Below are positions 32,892-45,309 of a DNA stretch of 64,000 bases, in pieces. Source of the stretch: Brachypodium distachyon (lineage: Eukaryota > Streptophyta > Magnoliopsida > Poales > Poaceae); contig NC_016133.3 of NCBI RefSeq assembly GCF_000005505.3, positions 11,780,001 to 11,844,000 of the forward strand, read 5' to 3'. The position numbers and the translations under genes are program-made. Within the stretch, counting starts at the first letter, position 1. Each line of letters starts with the position of its first letter. The notes beneath the pieces are model-generated. The model was not told the origin of the DNA. It saw nothing but the letters and a program-made list of their open reading frames with translations, and did no database searches.

Positions 32892-35319
32892 TACGTAGGT
32901 ATGAAATGAATGCATCAATTCATATATGAACGTACTTTGGATCGATCGATGATGCATTTCTGTTAATTTGCATGATTGGCTCTCGTGTCAGTTCTGAGAT
33001 GAGTCATTGCAGCCCTTCCGATCCATAGATAGGTAGCTAGATAACCTTTTATATATGCAGCTCGATATAGAGAGGGATCGATCTAGAGAGATAGATAGAG
33101 AGAGATGCCTGTCCTCTTGTGGACACTCTTGTGCTTCTCCTTTGCCTATAGCTTGTTCGTCAGACCTTTCTTTCTTTTCCTTTTATCGTCAAAAGTATTT
33201 CATGGACAGAGAAAGAAAGGGCCCAGCCAGCAGCCCCGGGGCTTTACATACATACATATATGCATGGACATTTATTAATAGACAGAGATGCTTTTTTCCT
33301 CCTTCTTGCTTCTACTTTGGTCTCTGTCTCACACACATCATATGATCATCGCAGCAGGTTTTGCATGCAGCCAGAGGCTGACCATTTCAAGTACCAAAAA
33401 AGAAAAAAGTAGCTACATCCATACATATTCAGCTAACTTCCATCTCTCTCATACATGCATAAAAAAAACTGATTTCAAGACATGCCTTTTTCCAGGCATT
33501 CATTCTGTAGCTAGGTGCACAGTTTTCAGGTTATCACAAGATCCAATTAATGTATGTCCTAATTGAACCAGCTGCATGCATGTTTCAATGATTAATTGGG
33601 CAAGATCCTAGCTATCATGCATCACCATGCACATGTATATGTCATATGTGCATGCTCTTGATCATGTATACATGTTTGGGAGTCACTTTCAGACATGAGA
33701 AGCAACATCTCGCGCCAACTATTTGCTTTTAGAATCGGCTAGTAGTCTATCCATCATTTGCTAACCAGTGCTGCAAGGGCCTACAAAATCAAATCTTTCT
33801 GCTCTAGCTGCTCGTGTAATGCATATATGCATGTGCATATATATGTTGAACAGCAAGCAAATATTCTCTGGACCAATTAACATGCATGCCCATGTTCAAC
33901 ACATGCGCATTGTGTTCTTTTAAGGGAAATTTTGAAGATTGGCATAGAAAACTGTTATAGTTCAAATACCTCTATTTGGTTATAGTGATCATAAAGCAGT
34001 ACACTATAATTGTTGGCGAATGCACACGACAGCTAGCTTAATCATCAGTTCAACAATTAATACTTTTTCCCGATACCGGGCAATATATTAATGCATTAGG
34101 CTGATACAAAATACTTAAGATCGTTCGTGCAATAAGAAATTAGTTTGAGATATGAAACATATAATAACCCTTTCCCTTAATTTTGATCGGCTCACAGTAG
34201 CTAGCTAGATCTATAATCTTCATATATGCTTGACACATGTAACACACATGTCGGAACAAATTCTCTAACGAATATCTGGCCGGATCTTGCAGCCTTTACA
34301 CACAGAAACGGCTAGCATGCATGCCACACACGATCGATGATCTGAAGACAGGCAGGCCGGACGACAGGCTAACAGGAGCTTGTATTTTATTGCTGTACAC
34401 ATACGTATGTGGATGTGGAGACTGGAACAGTGTCTACTGATGTGTGCTGCTACGTACTGCAGGGATCAGAAACATAAATTTAACCCAAACTTGTAGATAG
34501 GTGCACACATACACTATATTACAATGTCAGAAGCTAGCCAGGGTGGTATATTGTTTCTTATTGATCATCCAGATTTATGAATGGATATACATACATGCAT
34601 TTTTCCAGATTTTTGTTGCTAGCAAGAGGCTAGCTAATTAAGTCTTCAGTTTCTGTTTAGTACAAATAAAAAATTTAGGTCTGCAAAATTAATATGATCG
34701 AAAAACACCTTAATTTTACCTAACAGTAATGTGAACATGTCGGTGCAGATTAGTGACATAGCTAGCAATACCAGGTCATCCAGTCATTTATTTTGAAAAC
34801 ATGACTCGTTGTGCATATTCCATAGTATAAGCGTAATGATTACATGGTGTGTTTAGTTAAACAAACGATCGATGGTTTTATTTCTATTGCAGAGAGTACA
34901 CTACCTCTTAGGTTCGGCTCACCCTACTCTGTCATCGAAAATACCATTCTAGTTAAAATTAATCCTTTTTCTTGAGCACAAGGACACCCTTATTCTAAGT
35001 GATAGCTTGATCATCGACAACATGAAAATAAAATTAAACACTTCACTTATCCATATAAAGGTGTGCATGTAAACTAAGACTGTAAGAAAGTCACTAGCTA
35101 GGTTTGATAATATATATGTTGGGGAAGTGCAATATTAACCACCACTTGGTCCATGGCGAATCATTGGACTACCCTTCCGACCCTCTCCTTTTTCTCTCCC
35201 TCAAAAGTAGCCAAGGTCAATGTCATGTAATCTCATTCATCTCATATCTTGAATAAACTTCAAGAGGGGCTCTCATCCCTCTCCTATATAGAGACCTTGT
35301 TAGGCTTGGAAGGATCGAA

Positions 35320-35381
35320 GTCGAGAGCTTCAGGCCCTCCTCCTGATTCCAGCTAGAGTCGAGAGCTTCAGGCCCTCCTCC
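35320..35381 (+). repeat. Direct repeat, period 38
   Basis: The string gtcgagagcttcaggccc and the following ctcctcc occur at 35320 and 35358. They lie in a GC-richer patch (about 35125-35480) that may be a fragment of a mobile element. Confidence 0.8.
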
Positions 35382-36557
35382 CGAATCCGACATAAGAGTA
35401 GCCAGGTCATGCTCCATGAGGTGACCAAAACTATTTAAAAGATGTTCATGTGCTGCTTTTGTCAAGTGTATGATGGTGTTCTATGATAAGGCCGACGTAC
35501 GTACATACCGCACTGAAACTTACATCCTAGCTAGTCCATCGGCATGCACACCATAATTTTGTAAAACCTCCACAATTTAGCATTGCTCTAGCAACTAAAG
35601 ATATATTGGAGAAATTGAGAAAAGGAATACTAACCATTAATTGAAATATGCCAACATATAAGTTGCTCGATCTCTTTCGTTCTGGTTCGAATTATATCTA
35701 GATTAATTTGCAATCTAGCAAATTAATAGTTCATGGATCTTAGTTAGATATACATGAGAAATGTAGTGCAACATGGTTCCATAACATAGAGAAGAAAATA
35801 TGCCGATTAAACCTTAGTCTAGCTCTATCATGGTGGATTGCATATATGGTCTTGCCTCTTTTGGATGAGCCAAATTTGGAAAACAAATCGGCCAACCTTT
35901 TTTTGTGCCGAAATGGGATGAACTACGATATTTATATGTTTTTATGTACACATTGTGATATAATATGGCATATGTCTGCCTTTTAAGGTGTAGAATCTGC
36001 ATATGTGCTTCACACAAGCATACATATAGCTTGTGTCACATGTCCAAATTAACATATAGTCAAAGTTGTGTACTTGGTACGGTATTGTGTTGCTAGCTGT
36101 ACATATTCTCAGTTTGACGTTGAAAACTAACGATTGCCAAGATTTTGCTTATGTTTGATGGTCAAATTGTGTGATAGATGTATTTCTTTGGTGTGCATTA
36201 ATAATTGCAACTTCACCACACAAAAAATAGTGTTGTTTTAATGAATGTGCCAGTACAAGACTGATCTGCAATATTTCATACAACTAAGCAACTTTGGAGA
36301 GGTTTACAATAATACATAAGATAATAGTATACTTACCATGCATCTAGCAGCTACATATACATAATCCTCATTTGGCAAAATTACAGGGCTTAACATCACA
36401 CACGCACGTACTCAGAAACCAAATTAATTAATGATCATGTATCAAACCAATATCTGAAGTGTAATCTGAAATGTTCTAATTACTATTATATTTTTTAAAC
36501 TATTTTCTACTCTAAATAACCTAATATGACATGTAAAATTAAGCATGCATGGCTTAA

Positions 36558-36600
36558 ACTATGATATAGAAAGGGGGACTATGATATAGAAAGGGGGACT
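36558..36600 (+). repeat. Perfect 20-bp tandem duplication
   Basis: The unit actatgatatagaaaggggg occurs at 36558 and 36578, followed by a further act. Confidence 0.95.
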
Positions 36601-36830
36601 TTACAAATTAATTAATGTTTATTCGAATCAATTTGAGGAAATAAAAAATTAAGCAACAACAACTTACATTATTATCCAGAATAACACATGTAGTACAGCA
36701 ATCATTCCAAACAAATGCCATAATATAAACTACTTTATGTGAAACCATTTTCTTCCCCAAAATAGATAGGTTGATGTACCACTAGTATTAACACTAATGA
36801 ATCTCAATTTACATGAAATACCACTCTGCG

Positions 36831-36918
36831 TGCACTTAATCACATCACAAACTTTCTTCAATCCTGAAATGTACAGCCCAAAAGAAACAATGCACTTAAT
36901 CACATCACAAACTTTCTT
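36831..36918 (+). repeat. Perfect 28-bp direct repeat pair, offset 60
   Basis: Identical 28-base strings occupy 36831-36858 and 36891-36918, each starting tgcacttaatcacatc and ending actttctt. The 32 bases between them are unrelated to the repeat. Confidence 0.95.
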
Positions 36919-37208
36919 GTCAACTGCCCACCACAGGCAGAAACACATGCATCCCCAAGTCTCTAGGAAAAATTGTCTCAAGAACGCACAAATGCAATTC
37001 AATAAAATGTGTCACCGGCAACAAAAAAAAGAGAGCATAAACCAGAGAGTACATGAACTGGATCGATCAATGCGTACGTACGTGCAGCTTTTCATATTCA
37101 TATTCCTGTCAGTGTGGTATAAATTATGAGTATATATACACTGTACTGCAGAGCTAGAGCTAGAGCTGTACAGTCTATTTAAGTTTAGCTAGCTAGCTAG
37201 GTAGTAGT

Positions 37209-37240
37209 AGATGGATGAGATGAGATGAGATGAGATGATG
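37209..37240 (+). repeat. GATGA-type microsatellite
   Basis: A short array of atgag units follows a run of tagc tetranucleotides. Confidence 0.8.
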
Positions 37241-38277
37241 AGGTGGTCATGGTCAGAGAAGGAAGGAAGGAAGGTACAGCTGCTAGCTAGCTTTTCTTCA
37301 ATGGCTGTCGTTGTTGGATTTTGCATCTCTTCATCTCTTCTGATCTCTCTGGGAACTCGATCTCCAACGAGATGAAACAAAGAAGGGCAGCTTTCTTTAC
37401 TACTAGCTGGATGATGCATGAAATTCAGCACCTCGCCACTCATGACTGACCATGGCACTGAATACCTTGCACCAATAATTCCAACCCCCTGTCTACCCCT
37501 ACTACTCCTACTAGTATTATCTCATCAAAGAACCTAGCTATATCATGTAGAGATATGCCAACATATATTATTTTCTCTCAAAATAACTGATAGAGAGAGA
37601 TTGTTGGTTACTAGAGTAACTGATATGATCTCAGCATGACAGAGGCAGAGTGCAGGCAAGTAACTAACCAAATAAATGCATGTGAGTCGTACTGGAGCAG
37701 GAGTAGTAGTCAACATGCATGCTTCTGCCCAAGCTATCATGCAGAGATTTATATTTGTATACACAGAGACTACTGTGTACTACATGCATGATCTCCAAAG
37801 CAAAGAAACAAAGAAAATGTTTTTTTTGTTCTTTTGTTCTGGGCCGGAGGTCAGCTTGAGAAATGAATTTCTTGGCAAATGAAGACTCATTCAGAAAAAT
37901 ATAAGTTGAAGTAAGAAGTGGTAGTACAAAAGTTGACCGTAAGATTAAGTAAGATGGACGATGATCACATGGCATGGCACAAACCCTAGCTAATTAATCT
38001 TATTAAAATAATTAAATTGTACTTAATTATCCATCCTCATAGGAAAACATTGATATTGATCGATCAACAGCAGTACATGAACAAACTCTCAAAGAAGAAG
38101 AGGAAGAAGAAAGAAGAAGGAACTAGCTAGGAGGAAATTAAATCAAAATTACCTCTCTGCTGCTAGTCATCATCATCATATATTGATTGATCCAAGAACA
38201 TGCTTGCTAGTAGCTAGTTAATCCATGCATCCGTCGCCTATTATAGAACACAGCCGATTAATTCTTCTTGTTCTTCC

Positions 38278-39153
38278 TCAGTGCATCCCATGGCTGCTCT
38301 GCCCGCCGCCGCTGAAGCCGAAGCCGAGCGCGCCGCCCATGGAGGACGAGCTCGTGGACTCGGAGCTCGGCCCATGCACTTCCCCCCTGGCCGCCGTGAG
38401 CCCCGCGGCCCAATCCACCATCGGCCCAGCCAGGAACGCCGCCGGCGGCCTGCTCGGCCCAGCTCCTGATCCTGATCCATGATACGCCGCCGCCGCCGTG
38501 GTGGTCGTCGTCCCCGGCGCCGGTGGCGACTGGAGGTCCTGGACCTGGCGCTTGAGGAACTTGATGTACCTGATGGCCTCGTCGAGCATGGAGGCCGTGT
38601 CCATCTTGGTGCCGCCGGGGACGAGCCGCTGCAGGATCCGGATCCGCTCGCTGATCCGCTCCCGGCGGTGGCGCGCCGCCACGCTCTGCGGGTCCTCGCT
38701 GATCCGCACGTTGCGGCGGCGGGGCTTCTTGATGGTGGCCGGGTCGATGTCCACCGGCTGCATCGCCGCGATCCGGTACATCATCTCCTTCATCGCCCCA
38801 AGCTCCTCCTCCGCCTCCGCCGCCGTCAATGCCTCCTCCGCCGCTCCCTGCTGCTGCTCTTGCTGCAGCGGCGGCGGCGGCGGCCTCATCTGAATCTCTT
38901 CTTGTTGGTGGTGGAATTCGAGGCCATGGAAGAAGTGGGGGGAGGAAGAAGAAGGGGAAGGGTCTGCTAGATGGTGGTGGTGGTGGAGGTGGAAGGGTAT
39001 CAATGGCTGCTGCGGCTGCGGAGGGGGAGCGGCGGCGGCGGAGGGGTGGTGGTCGAAGAGGAGAGGATGGTGGTGGGTGCCGAGGCTCATGTCGAGATCC
39101 CACGAGCTCGCGCTGCTGCTCGAGTTCTGATGATGGGTGCTCATGTTGTCCAT
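38278..39153 (-). CDS. HECATE-type (subgroup VIIIb) bHLH transcription factor
   Basis: Single-exon gene of 291 codons. The N-terminal half is low in complexity (His-, Pro-, Gln- and Ser-rich). An acidic helix ([20 protein letters not shown], about 106-125) and [11 protein letters not shown] precede the bHLH. The bHLH spans about 152-205 and includes [20 protein letters not shown] and [18 protein letters not shown]. The basic region has Ala where most bHLH proteins carry the DNA-contacting Glu, which is the HEC/IND pattern. Arabidopsis HEC1-3 act in gynoecium and meristem development and dimerise with SPATULA; by family a nuclear developmental regulator is expected. It differs from the LAX1/BA1 type, where SVAARERRHRIS is usual. 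The downstream Gly/Ser-rich tail is not conserved to my knowledge. It sits between two long gene-free regions. Confidence 0.92.
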   Translation of the reverse strand: MDNMSTHHQNSSSSASSWDLDMSLGTHHHPLLFDHHPSAAAAPPPQPQQPLIPFHLHHHHHLADPSPSSSSPHFFHGLEFHHQQEEIQMRPPPPPLQQEQQQGAAEEALTAAEAEEELGAMKEMMYRIAAMQPVDIDPATIKKPRRRNVRISEDPQSVAARHRRERISERIRILQRLVPGGTKMDTASMLDEAIRYIKFLKRQVQDLQSPPAPGTTTTTAAAAYHGSGSGAGPSRPPAAFLAGPMVDWAAGLTAARGEVHGPSSESTSSSSMGGALGFGFSGGGQSSHGMH

Positions 39154-39346
39154 CTCACCGCCGCCCGGCCAAGCCCAAGCGAGACCGCCGGAGACGAAGA
39201 AGACGAACCCGAGCTCCTTCTCTGGAATTACACTGGCTAGCTAGCTAACTAACTCCGGTGGAAGTGACTAGCTAGCTAGCGCTATGAGATCGAGAGGTAG
39301 AGATGGAGAGAAAGAGAGAGCCCATGAGTGGTCACATAAGGGAAGG

Positions 39347-39354
39347 CTTTATAG
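39347..39354 (-). promoter_or_regulatory. TATA box of the HECATE-like gene
   Basis: On the minus strand the sequence reads CTATAAAG, about 195 bases upstream of the ATG at 39153. A GA-rich leader follows it. Confidence 0.6.
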
Positions 39355-39601
39355 AGGAATGGAGCAGAAGGCCTACATATACATACCTAGTAGCTAGCTC
39401 GACCGATTAAATGTACTCTTACGTACTCAGCTCAGCTATAGCTGATATGGTGATGCTTTTGTGAGGTAAGCTACTATAGAGCTAGAGGAAGCTAGAGATG
39501 CATGCCTAGGTAAAAATAAAATGATGAGTGTGTCCGAATGAAGGGGAGAAGGATTTATTGCATGGTGCCGGGGATCAATCATCACTCACGATTTATACGT
39601 A

Positions 39602-39714
39602 CTCCCTCAGTCCTATATTAAGTGTCTCAAATTTGTCCAAGTATGGATGTATCTATGCCTAGAAAGCGTCTAGATACATCTAATATTTGGACACTTAATA
39701 TGGGACGGAGGGAG
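39602..39714. mobile_element. Stowaway MITE
   Basis: 113 bases with inverted ends ctccctcagtcctatattaa and ttaatatgggacggagggag. TA target duplications at 39600-39601 and 39715-39716. About 250 bases upstream of the HECATE-like TATA box. Confidence 0.88.
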
Positions 39715-41589
39715 TAGTAGTTTTAATTTTATGCGGTAGTTGTTTCATCTATATATGTAAGCACTTTCATCTACTATATATGAAATGGCTATCTTTTGTA
39801 AAAAAAAAGTGTGAAATGGGTCGCCTCACTGGACACATTGCCCGACCCAAACAGACGAATGCGGATTGGGGCTATTTTCTGTCCAGCCCACGATCCAAAC
39901 AGACCAATACAACAACGAAAAGCGTTCTGTTTGGGTCGGCCTGATGGAGTTGCCCTGATGACCTATACTAACTACATGAGCACATACCCTAAGTTAGGGA
40001 GAGAGAGAGTGGTGGGGTCAAGTTATGTATATGTACTCATGAATGGATATGGAGGGGTTACTAAATATGGAAACCCGTTGTCATGAGAGCATAGAAAAGA
40101 AAATCGTACCCATGACATGATCATGATGGAGCTAGCTATGCTCTAGGCATAGGAATAGGAGGAAGGAGGAAGAAAGAAAGAAAAAAGGGCAGCAGTACAG
40201 TAGAACGCATGCATATGCAAGCTACTAGAGTGATGCATATGCCACCGGCCCCCTCGTGAACGCCTGCAGCCTTTCGCGCATCCCTAGGCCTCTCTCTCCT
40301 ACTCCTTCCTTTGTTTTCTCTCTCCTCTCTGCCTTCCCTATTCTTTCTTTTTTGGGTTATTTCCCATTCTCTTCTTCTTCTCTCAGGTCTTTACATAAGT
40401 ATGATACTCTATCTTATGGGTATGTGTACACTTATTCTGGATCCTAGGGCCGTAGGATTTTATCGACCGAAGACGAAGACTGGTTTTTTAATTCCATTTT
40501 TTTCGAGCGAACAAAACTATATAAATGTTTCCGACCGAAGATGTATTGTTTTCCGTTTGAATTTTAGTTTCTTTAATCGAAGCTAGCGAGAGAACCATAT
40601 AGGTTTTGTGGATTATTCATTTCAAGGATATGTTTCTTCTACCTCGCCCTGAGCTCTCCTCTAGGAGAAAACGAAGCTCAATGCGTCTTATGATGCAGGT
40701 CTACCCTAGTTTTCCAGATTTTCTCATCAAAACTCTTCCCTTGACTTGTCACTTTCGCTCCAGTCGTGCCATTGATGAGTTGGAAGAGCGGGGGGAGGGG
40801 GGGGGCATTATTTCTGTGTCGACCGGTTGGCATACCATATTTTCAGGTTAACTCCTTTTGATGAAGCGGGGATGAAAAAACAAAAATGTTGAATTTCCTT
40901 CTCATACACGCCCTAGAGTATTACCGAAGGATGTCGCATATCACTTTTTTGATTTGGTGTGTGTTGTTCTACCACTTAATGGTAGTAAAATACCGAAAAA
41001 TAGTCAGATATAGGATTGTATTTGGGGAGGCCGCGAATCCATTGCACAACAAGCTAGGTTAATTATCTAATAAATGAGCACCCTGTCGGTGTCGAGCCAT
41101 GAACATTGTTAGAAATACCTGTCCTAGCTACTCCATCTACAAATTTTGAGGAGAATTCCACTAATTAAATGTTTACCAAAAAATCAAATTGTAGCAGAGC
41201 GCCTCCAGGACAACTTACATAAGTTAATTACCATGTTCTCATTCAAAATATAAAATGTCTTACTAGGTATAGGATAGAGCAAGTTTACATGACCAATTTT
41301 GGGCCAGGCTAAAATTGTTGTCAGACAAAATTGACCGAAAGGCTTAATTTCCGAGGCCCACCAAAATGACCAAAATTTCGTATTTCCCCCTGAAAATCCA
41401 TCAAAAAATTTACATCGACATCTCCCAAGCACAATAGAATACTAAAACTGAGCTCTAATGTACCTAGCCTACACTGCCTATTTAAGGCCTCACCCTTTAC
41501 CTTCAAAAAGAATTCTACTAGCATGCACTTGACTCATGTGTCAGAATTAAATGAGAGCTTGAGCTCCATGTTTCTTATGGACAAGATGA

Positions 41590-41621
41590 TCTCTCTCTCT
41601 CTCTCTGCTCTCTCTCTCTCA
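41590..41621 (+). repeat. CT dinucleotide microsatellite
   Basis: About 16 CT units interrupted once by a G. Confidence 0.9.
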
Positions 41622-44600
41622 TACATCATCGTTTGATTTGGGTGACAAATGCAAGCATTGAATTCCTAGGTTTCCTGGTGCAGCCAATGTATACCTTCCC
41701 TCTCTGAGTAGACAAGCAGTTGTTGCCTATACATAGCTAGTGCAGGCCTGCCTGCCAACACGTACTCTCCCCATTTTATTATAAAATGTACTACTAGTAC
41801 TTCTTGTACTAGCAGTTAGTTACTTAATTGTGTGAAGATTCTATCTCAAGGGGCACTGTTATGTGAGTAGATTCCTCCAAAACTCCCTGTAGCTTGCATC
41901 TCTTCTCCATCTAAAGCTGTCCCTGAATCACAAACAAACCACTCTGCTCATGCATCTCTCTATTTTCCCTGTAAAATATATAGATGGATTAAATATAAAA
42001 AAGGTGTGTTGTTTCCTCAACTGAAACAAGTTTTAGAAAAGTATGCACCATTAATTAATGATCAATGTGGTACAAAAGCAAGCTAGCAAGACACAACATA
42101 CTGGAGTCCAACTAAACATATAAGAGTTGTTAATTAAGGTGAAGCGAAAAGATAAGCTTTTCAATTGAATCATTAGCTGGTGATCATGTGTGATGAAGAA
42201 AATCTTCGGACTACTTGGAGTTTGGGCCAAGATGCTACCATTAAAAATGCCATCCTCGATCGAGATATGCAGGCAGTACTTACAAACATCTAATTAATCT
42301 CAATATGCTGCTTCTGGAGCAATTTGGAATCAAGACAAAGATGGCCATCAAATTGTACAGATAAAAGAATTAAAATTGGTCACTGCTTCTGCACCTGGTT
42401 TAATTTAATCTCTAGCTACCTAGCTGCATGTTCTGATCGATCTGTAGGAAGGTGTAGTCAAGTCAACATGACAGTACCTTCCACTTGAACAAATAACTGA
42501 CACGTACACCATGCATCATGAAGAGTACGTGTGGTAGCTCGATCTTAACAAACTCCATGAACCAGCAATTCGTTTCCATGCATAATTGTTTATTCTTACC
42601 GTTGGTGTAGATTAATTTATGGAAGATTGAATTAGAGCACTCGTGTGCAAGTGCATGGACATCTGCGCAGGACATGCATGAATATATCAGCAATATGTGG
42701 TTTATTTTGAATTTTGGTGACATCCAAAGGATTCTATAAACACACAAGAAAACATAGAATTTCATTGTCTTGTATTGAATTGCATGAATCAAACCAATAC
42801 GCCCAAAAGCTCAATACGCATGCTCCTCTAGACCTTAGATCGACCTAGCTAGGAGCCTGGGATCGATGTAGGCTGTAAATATTTATAAATCATGTGTAGT
42901 TTATTTAGGAACTCCTATATGTTAAGGATAAAAACATGGTGATAGAAAAAAAATAGAGAGTTTCAAGGTCCTGTCCTCTTGAATCCTGTGGAATTTTAAC
43001 GATGTTTGATTTTTAACACACAAAAACGATATTTGACTGCATCTTAAGTAAAATCTTAGCGATTCTACCAAAAGTTCATTATTGCCATGTTTAAATTTTC
43101 CTAGAAAGTAATCATATGAAATCATGCAGAGTCCTACAAATCAAACAGCTCAAGCAGGAAAATCCTTAAACAAAGACTACTTACACTCCTCAAAAAATTC
43201 TACAAAAATCTTATGAATCTAAGAGACTAGCTCTTGTACTATTGCAAATCCATGCATGGGTTTTCTCTAGATGAAGCTAGGGTTCTGAAATATTCCCTTG
43301 CACTTGCCTCTTTTGAGGAGAGTTCTTTTTGAAAAAGTAGCTCGGTGGAACCCTGGCTATAGTAGTTGCGCCCTCTCTTTACCCTTTTTTTAGTTTACTT
43401 TCTCAGCTTCAGCGTGATATATAGAAAGCTAGATCTGGATGACCATAAATTCATGACCAGTACCAAATTGGTTCCTCCAATTTTGGATGGTATAAATGGC
43501 GACAACGTTGCTACATGTCCATACCTAGCTAGGCACACATGCATACAGACAGGTCTGCCCACAATAAAACTGGATCCATGCATCATATTAATGATGTACA
43601 AAAGAAATCTGAATTTATTTCTCTTCTTTGTTGATATATTTATATATTTTATAACAATCATTGTACTGGTGCCTGCCTGCATTACATTGCAAGTTGGAAT
43701 CTAGGAAACAATTCCAAGTTAAGGCATCACATGGCACCCAGCATGTAGTATTATATGTCTCGCTAGCTAGATTGTGTACATATATGTATGTCTGTAGCCT
43801 GTACATATATACATACATGTGCTAGCTTCGCTGCTGTCTCAGATTTGTGTGGATATCTCTGCACATGCATGCACAAGTAAACTATACATTTACAAAAATA
43901 TATATAGATGGGAAGCAGCAAGACACAGTTTACTACTAGGACAGAAGATAATGATATATATTGTTCATTGAGAAGAGATATCATCAAAGCTGGTTGCCAC
44001 TAAGATACATATCTTAATTAATTAAGTTTGTCTTCTCTTCTAGCTTGACAACCAGCTCACCCTACACAATGCCACTTGCTGCATGCTCTCTGCTTGCTTG
44101 TTTCTTTGGCCCAAACCAGGCCACTACTACAAGCTAGGTAGTAAAAGCCAGCAACTAGCACTGGTGTGTATCTGAACTTTCCATAGGTCAACATGCATGT
44201 GCTTCCTTATTTAATTTACATCAGATACTCAAAGCTTAAGTTAATTTTTTACACAAGGTATATAACGAATGAATGCATTGCGATCATCTCTGAATAAATT
44301 AGTTGCTGATCACTAGAGCAAAGACATGCATGCATGCAAGCAGCCAAGGAGCAGAAGTTACTGATACATATATGTGACAGTAGGTAACAAAGAAAGGAAT
44401 GTTAGTAATAAAAGCTTAGGTGTGTGCCCACAAAGGAAACCTCCAAAGTTTGTCATCAGGAAGCATATGTGTTGCATGCATGCACTCCCTGCTGCATATA
44501 TGCATGAGTGCATGACAGCATGCATGCATGCATATATACGCAGCAGCTAGCTGCTTGCAATTAGGACACACAGACATGATCAGAAACAACAACAGCAAGA

Positions 44601-45012
44601 AGAAGAAGATACTTTTAAAAAATCTCTCATGCATCTCGATCTCATACGCATGCGACTTGTCTTCATGCAGTAATTCCAACGAGAGCAATGCAGAAAATAA
44701 TACTTATATATCATAGAGCAAGCAGAATTGCATGCAGATCAGCAGGCAATATATGTCACCGTTAACCTCCCACAATAATTAATTCAAGTCACGCGGCAGC
44801 GGTAGATCGATCAGATAAGGCCATCATGTGGAGAGAGACCTGACAGGAATTAGATAGCAGCATGTTCTCTCTACGTACACACACGACGCTCCATACCTAG
44901 ATATATAGCTAAGTATGCAAGCATTTCTATATATATCTTGCCTGGCAAATTTATGGTGTCTCAAGCGAGAAAAGATCAGGTGTGAAATTGTATGGTACAA
45001 TACTATTAGTTA

Positions 45013-45309
45013 CTCTCTCTGTTCCAGTTATAAGATGTTCTAGTTTTGTCATAAGTAAAAGTTGACTTGGTTTATAGAAAAATTTACCAACATCTACAGT
45101 TCTAAATTATTTTATTGAATTTTTCAAAATTATTTTTATAATGACAAAATATTTTGGTAAATTTGTCATGACAACTTCACAATGGAGTAGTATACTTATT
45201 TGATATTGTAGATATTAGTACTTTATTATAATTAACCTTGGTCAAAGTTTAATTTTTTGACTTAATTAGAACAAAACTAGAACATTTTATATAATTTGAA
45301 AGGGGGGAG
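45013..45309. mobile_element. Long Stowaway-like MITE
   Basis: About 297 bases flanked by TA. The inner inverted ends are long: ataagatgttctagttttg at the left and caaaactagaacattttat at the right. The outer bases are ctctctctgttcc and ggggggag. The interior is AT-rich and non-coding. Confidence 0.75.

Larger units (their letters stand above)
28694..38277. other. Gene-poor region (about 9.6 kb) 3' of the HECATE-like gene
   Basis: AT-rich, with many CATGCATG, TAGCTAGC and GATCGATC palindromes. It contains two Stowaway-type elements and several short direct repeats, listed separately. ORFs are short and show no recognisable product. No tRNA or known conserved miRNA string was found by eye. Confidence 0.6.

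Noticed and set aside
36831..36918. Repeat-spacer-repeat pattern resembling a minimal CRISPR unit
   Set aside because: Only two copies, in a plant nuclear genome, with no cas genes.
38479..38970. Plus-strand ORF (163 residues) over the bHLH gene
   Set aside because: Antisense shadow rich in Arg and Leu, no recognisable domain.
38258..39103. Second minus-strand ORF (281 residues) over the bHLH gene
   Set aside because: Out-of-frame shadow of the HECATE-like coding sequence; the other frame holds the intact bHLH.
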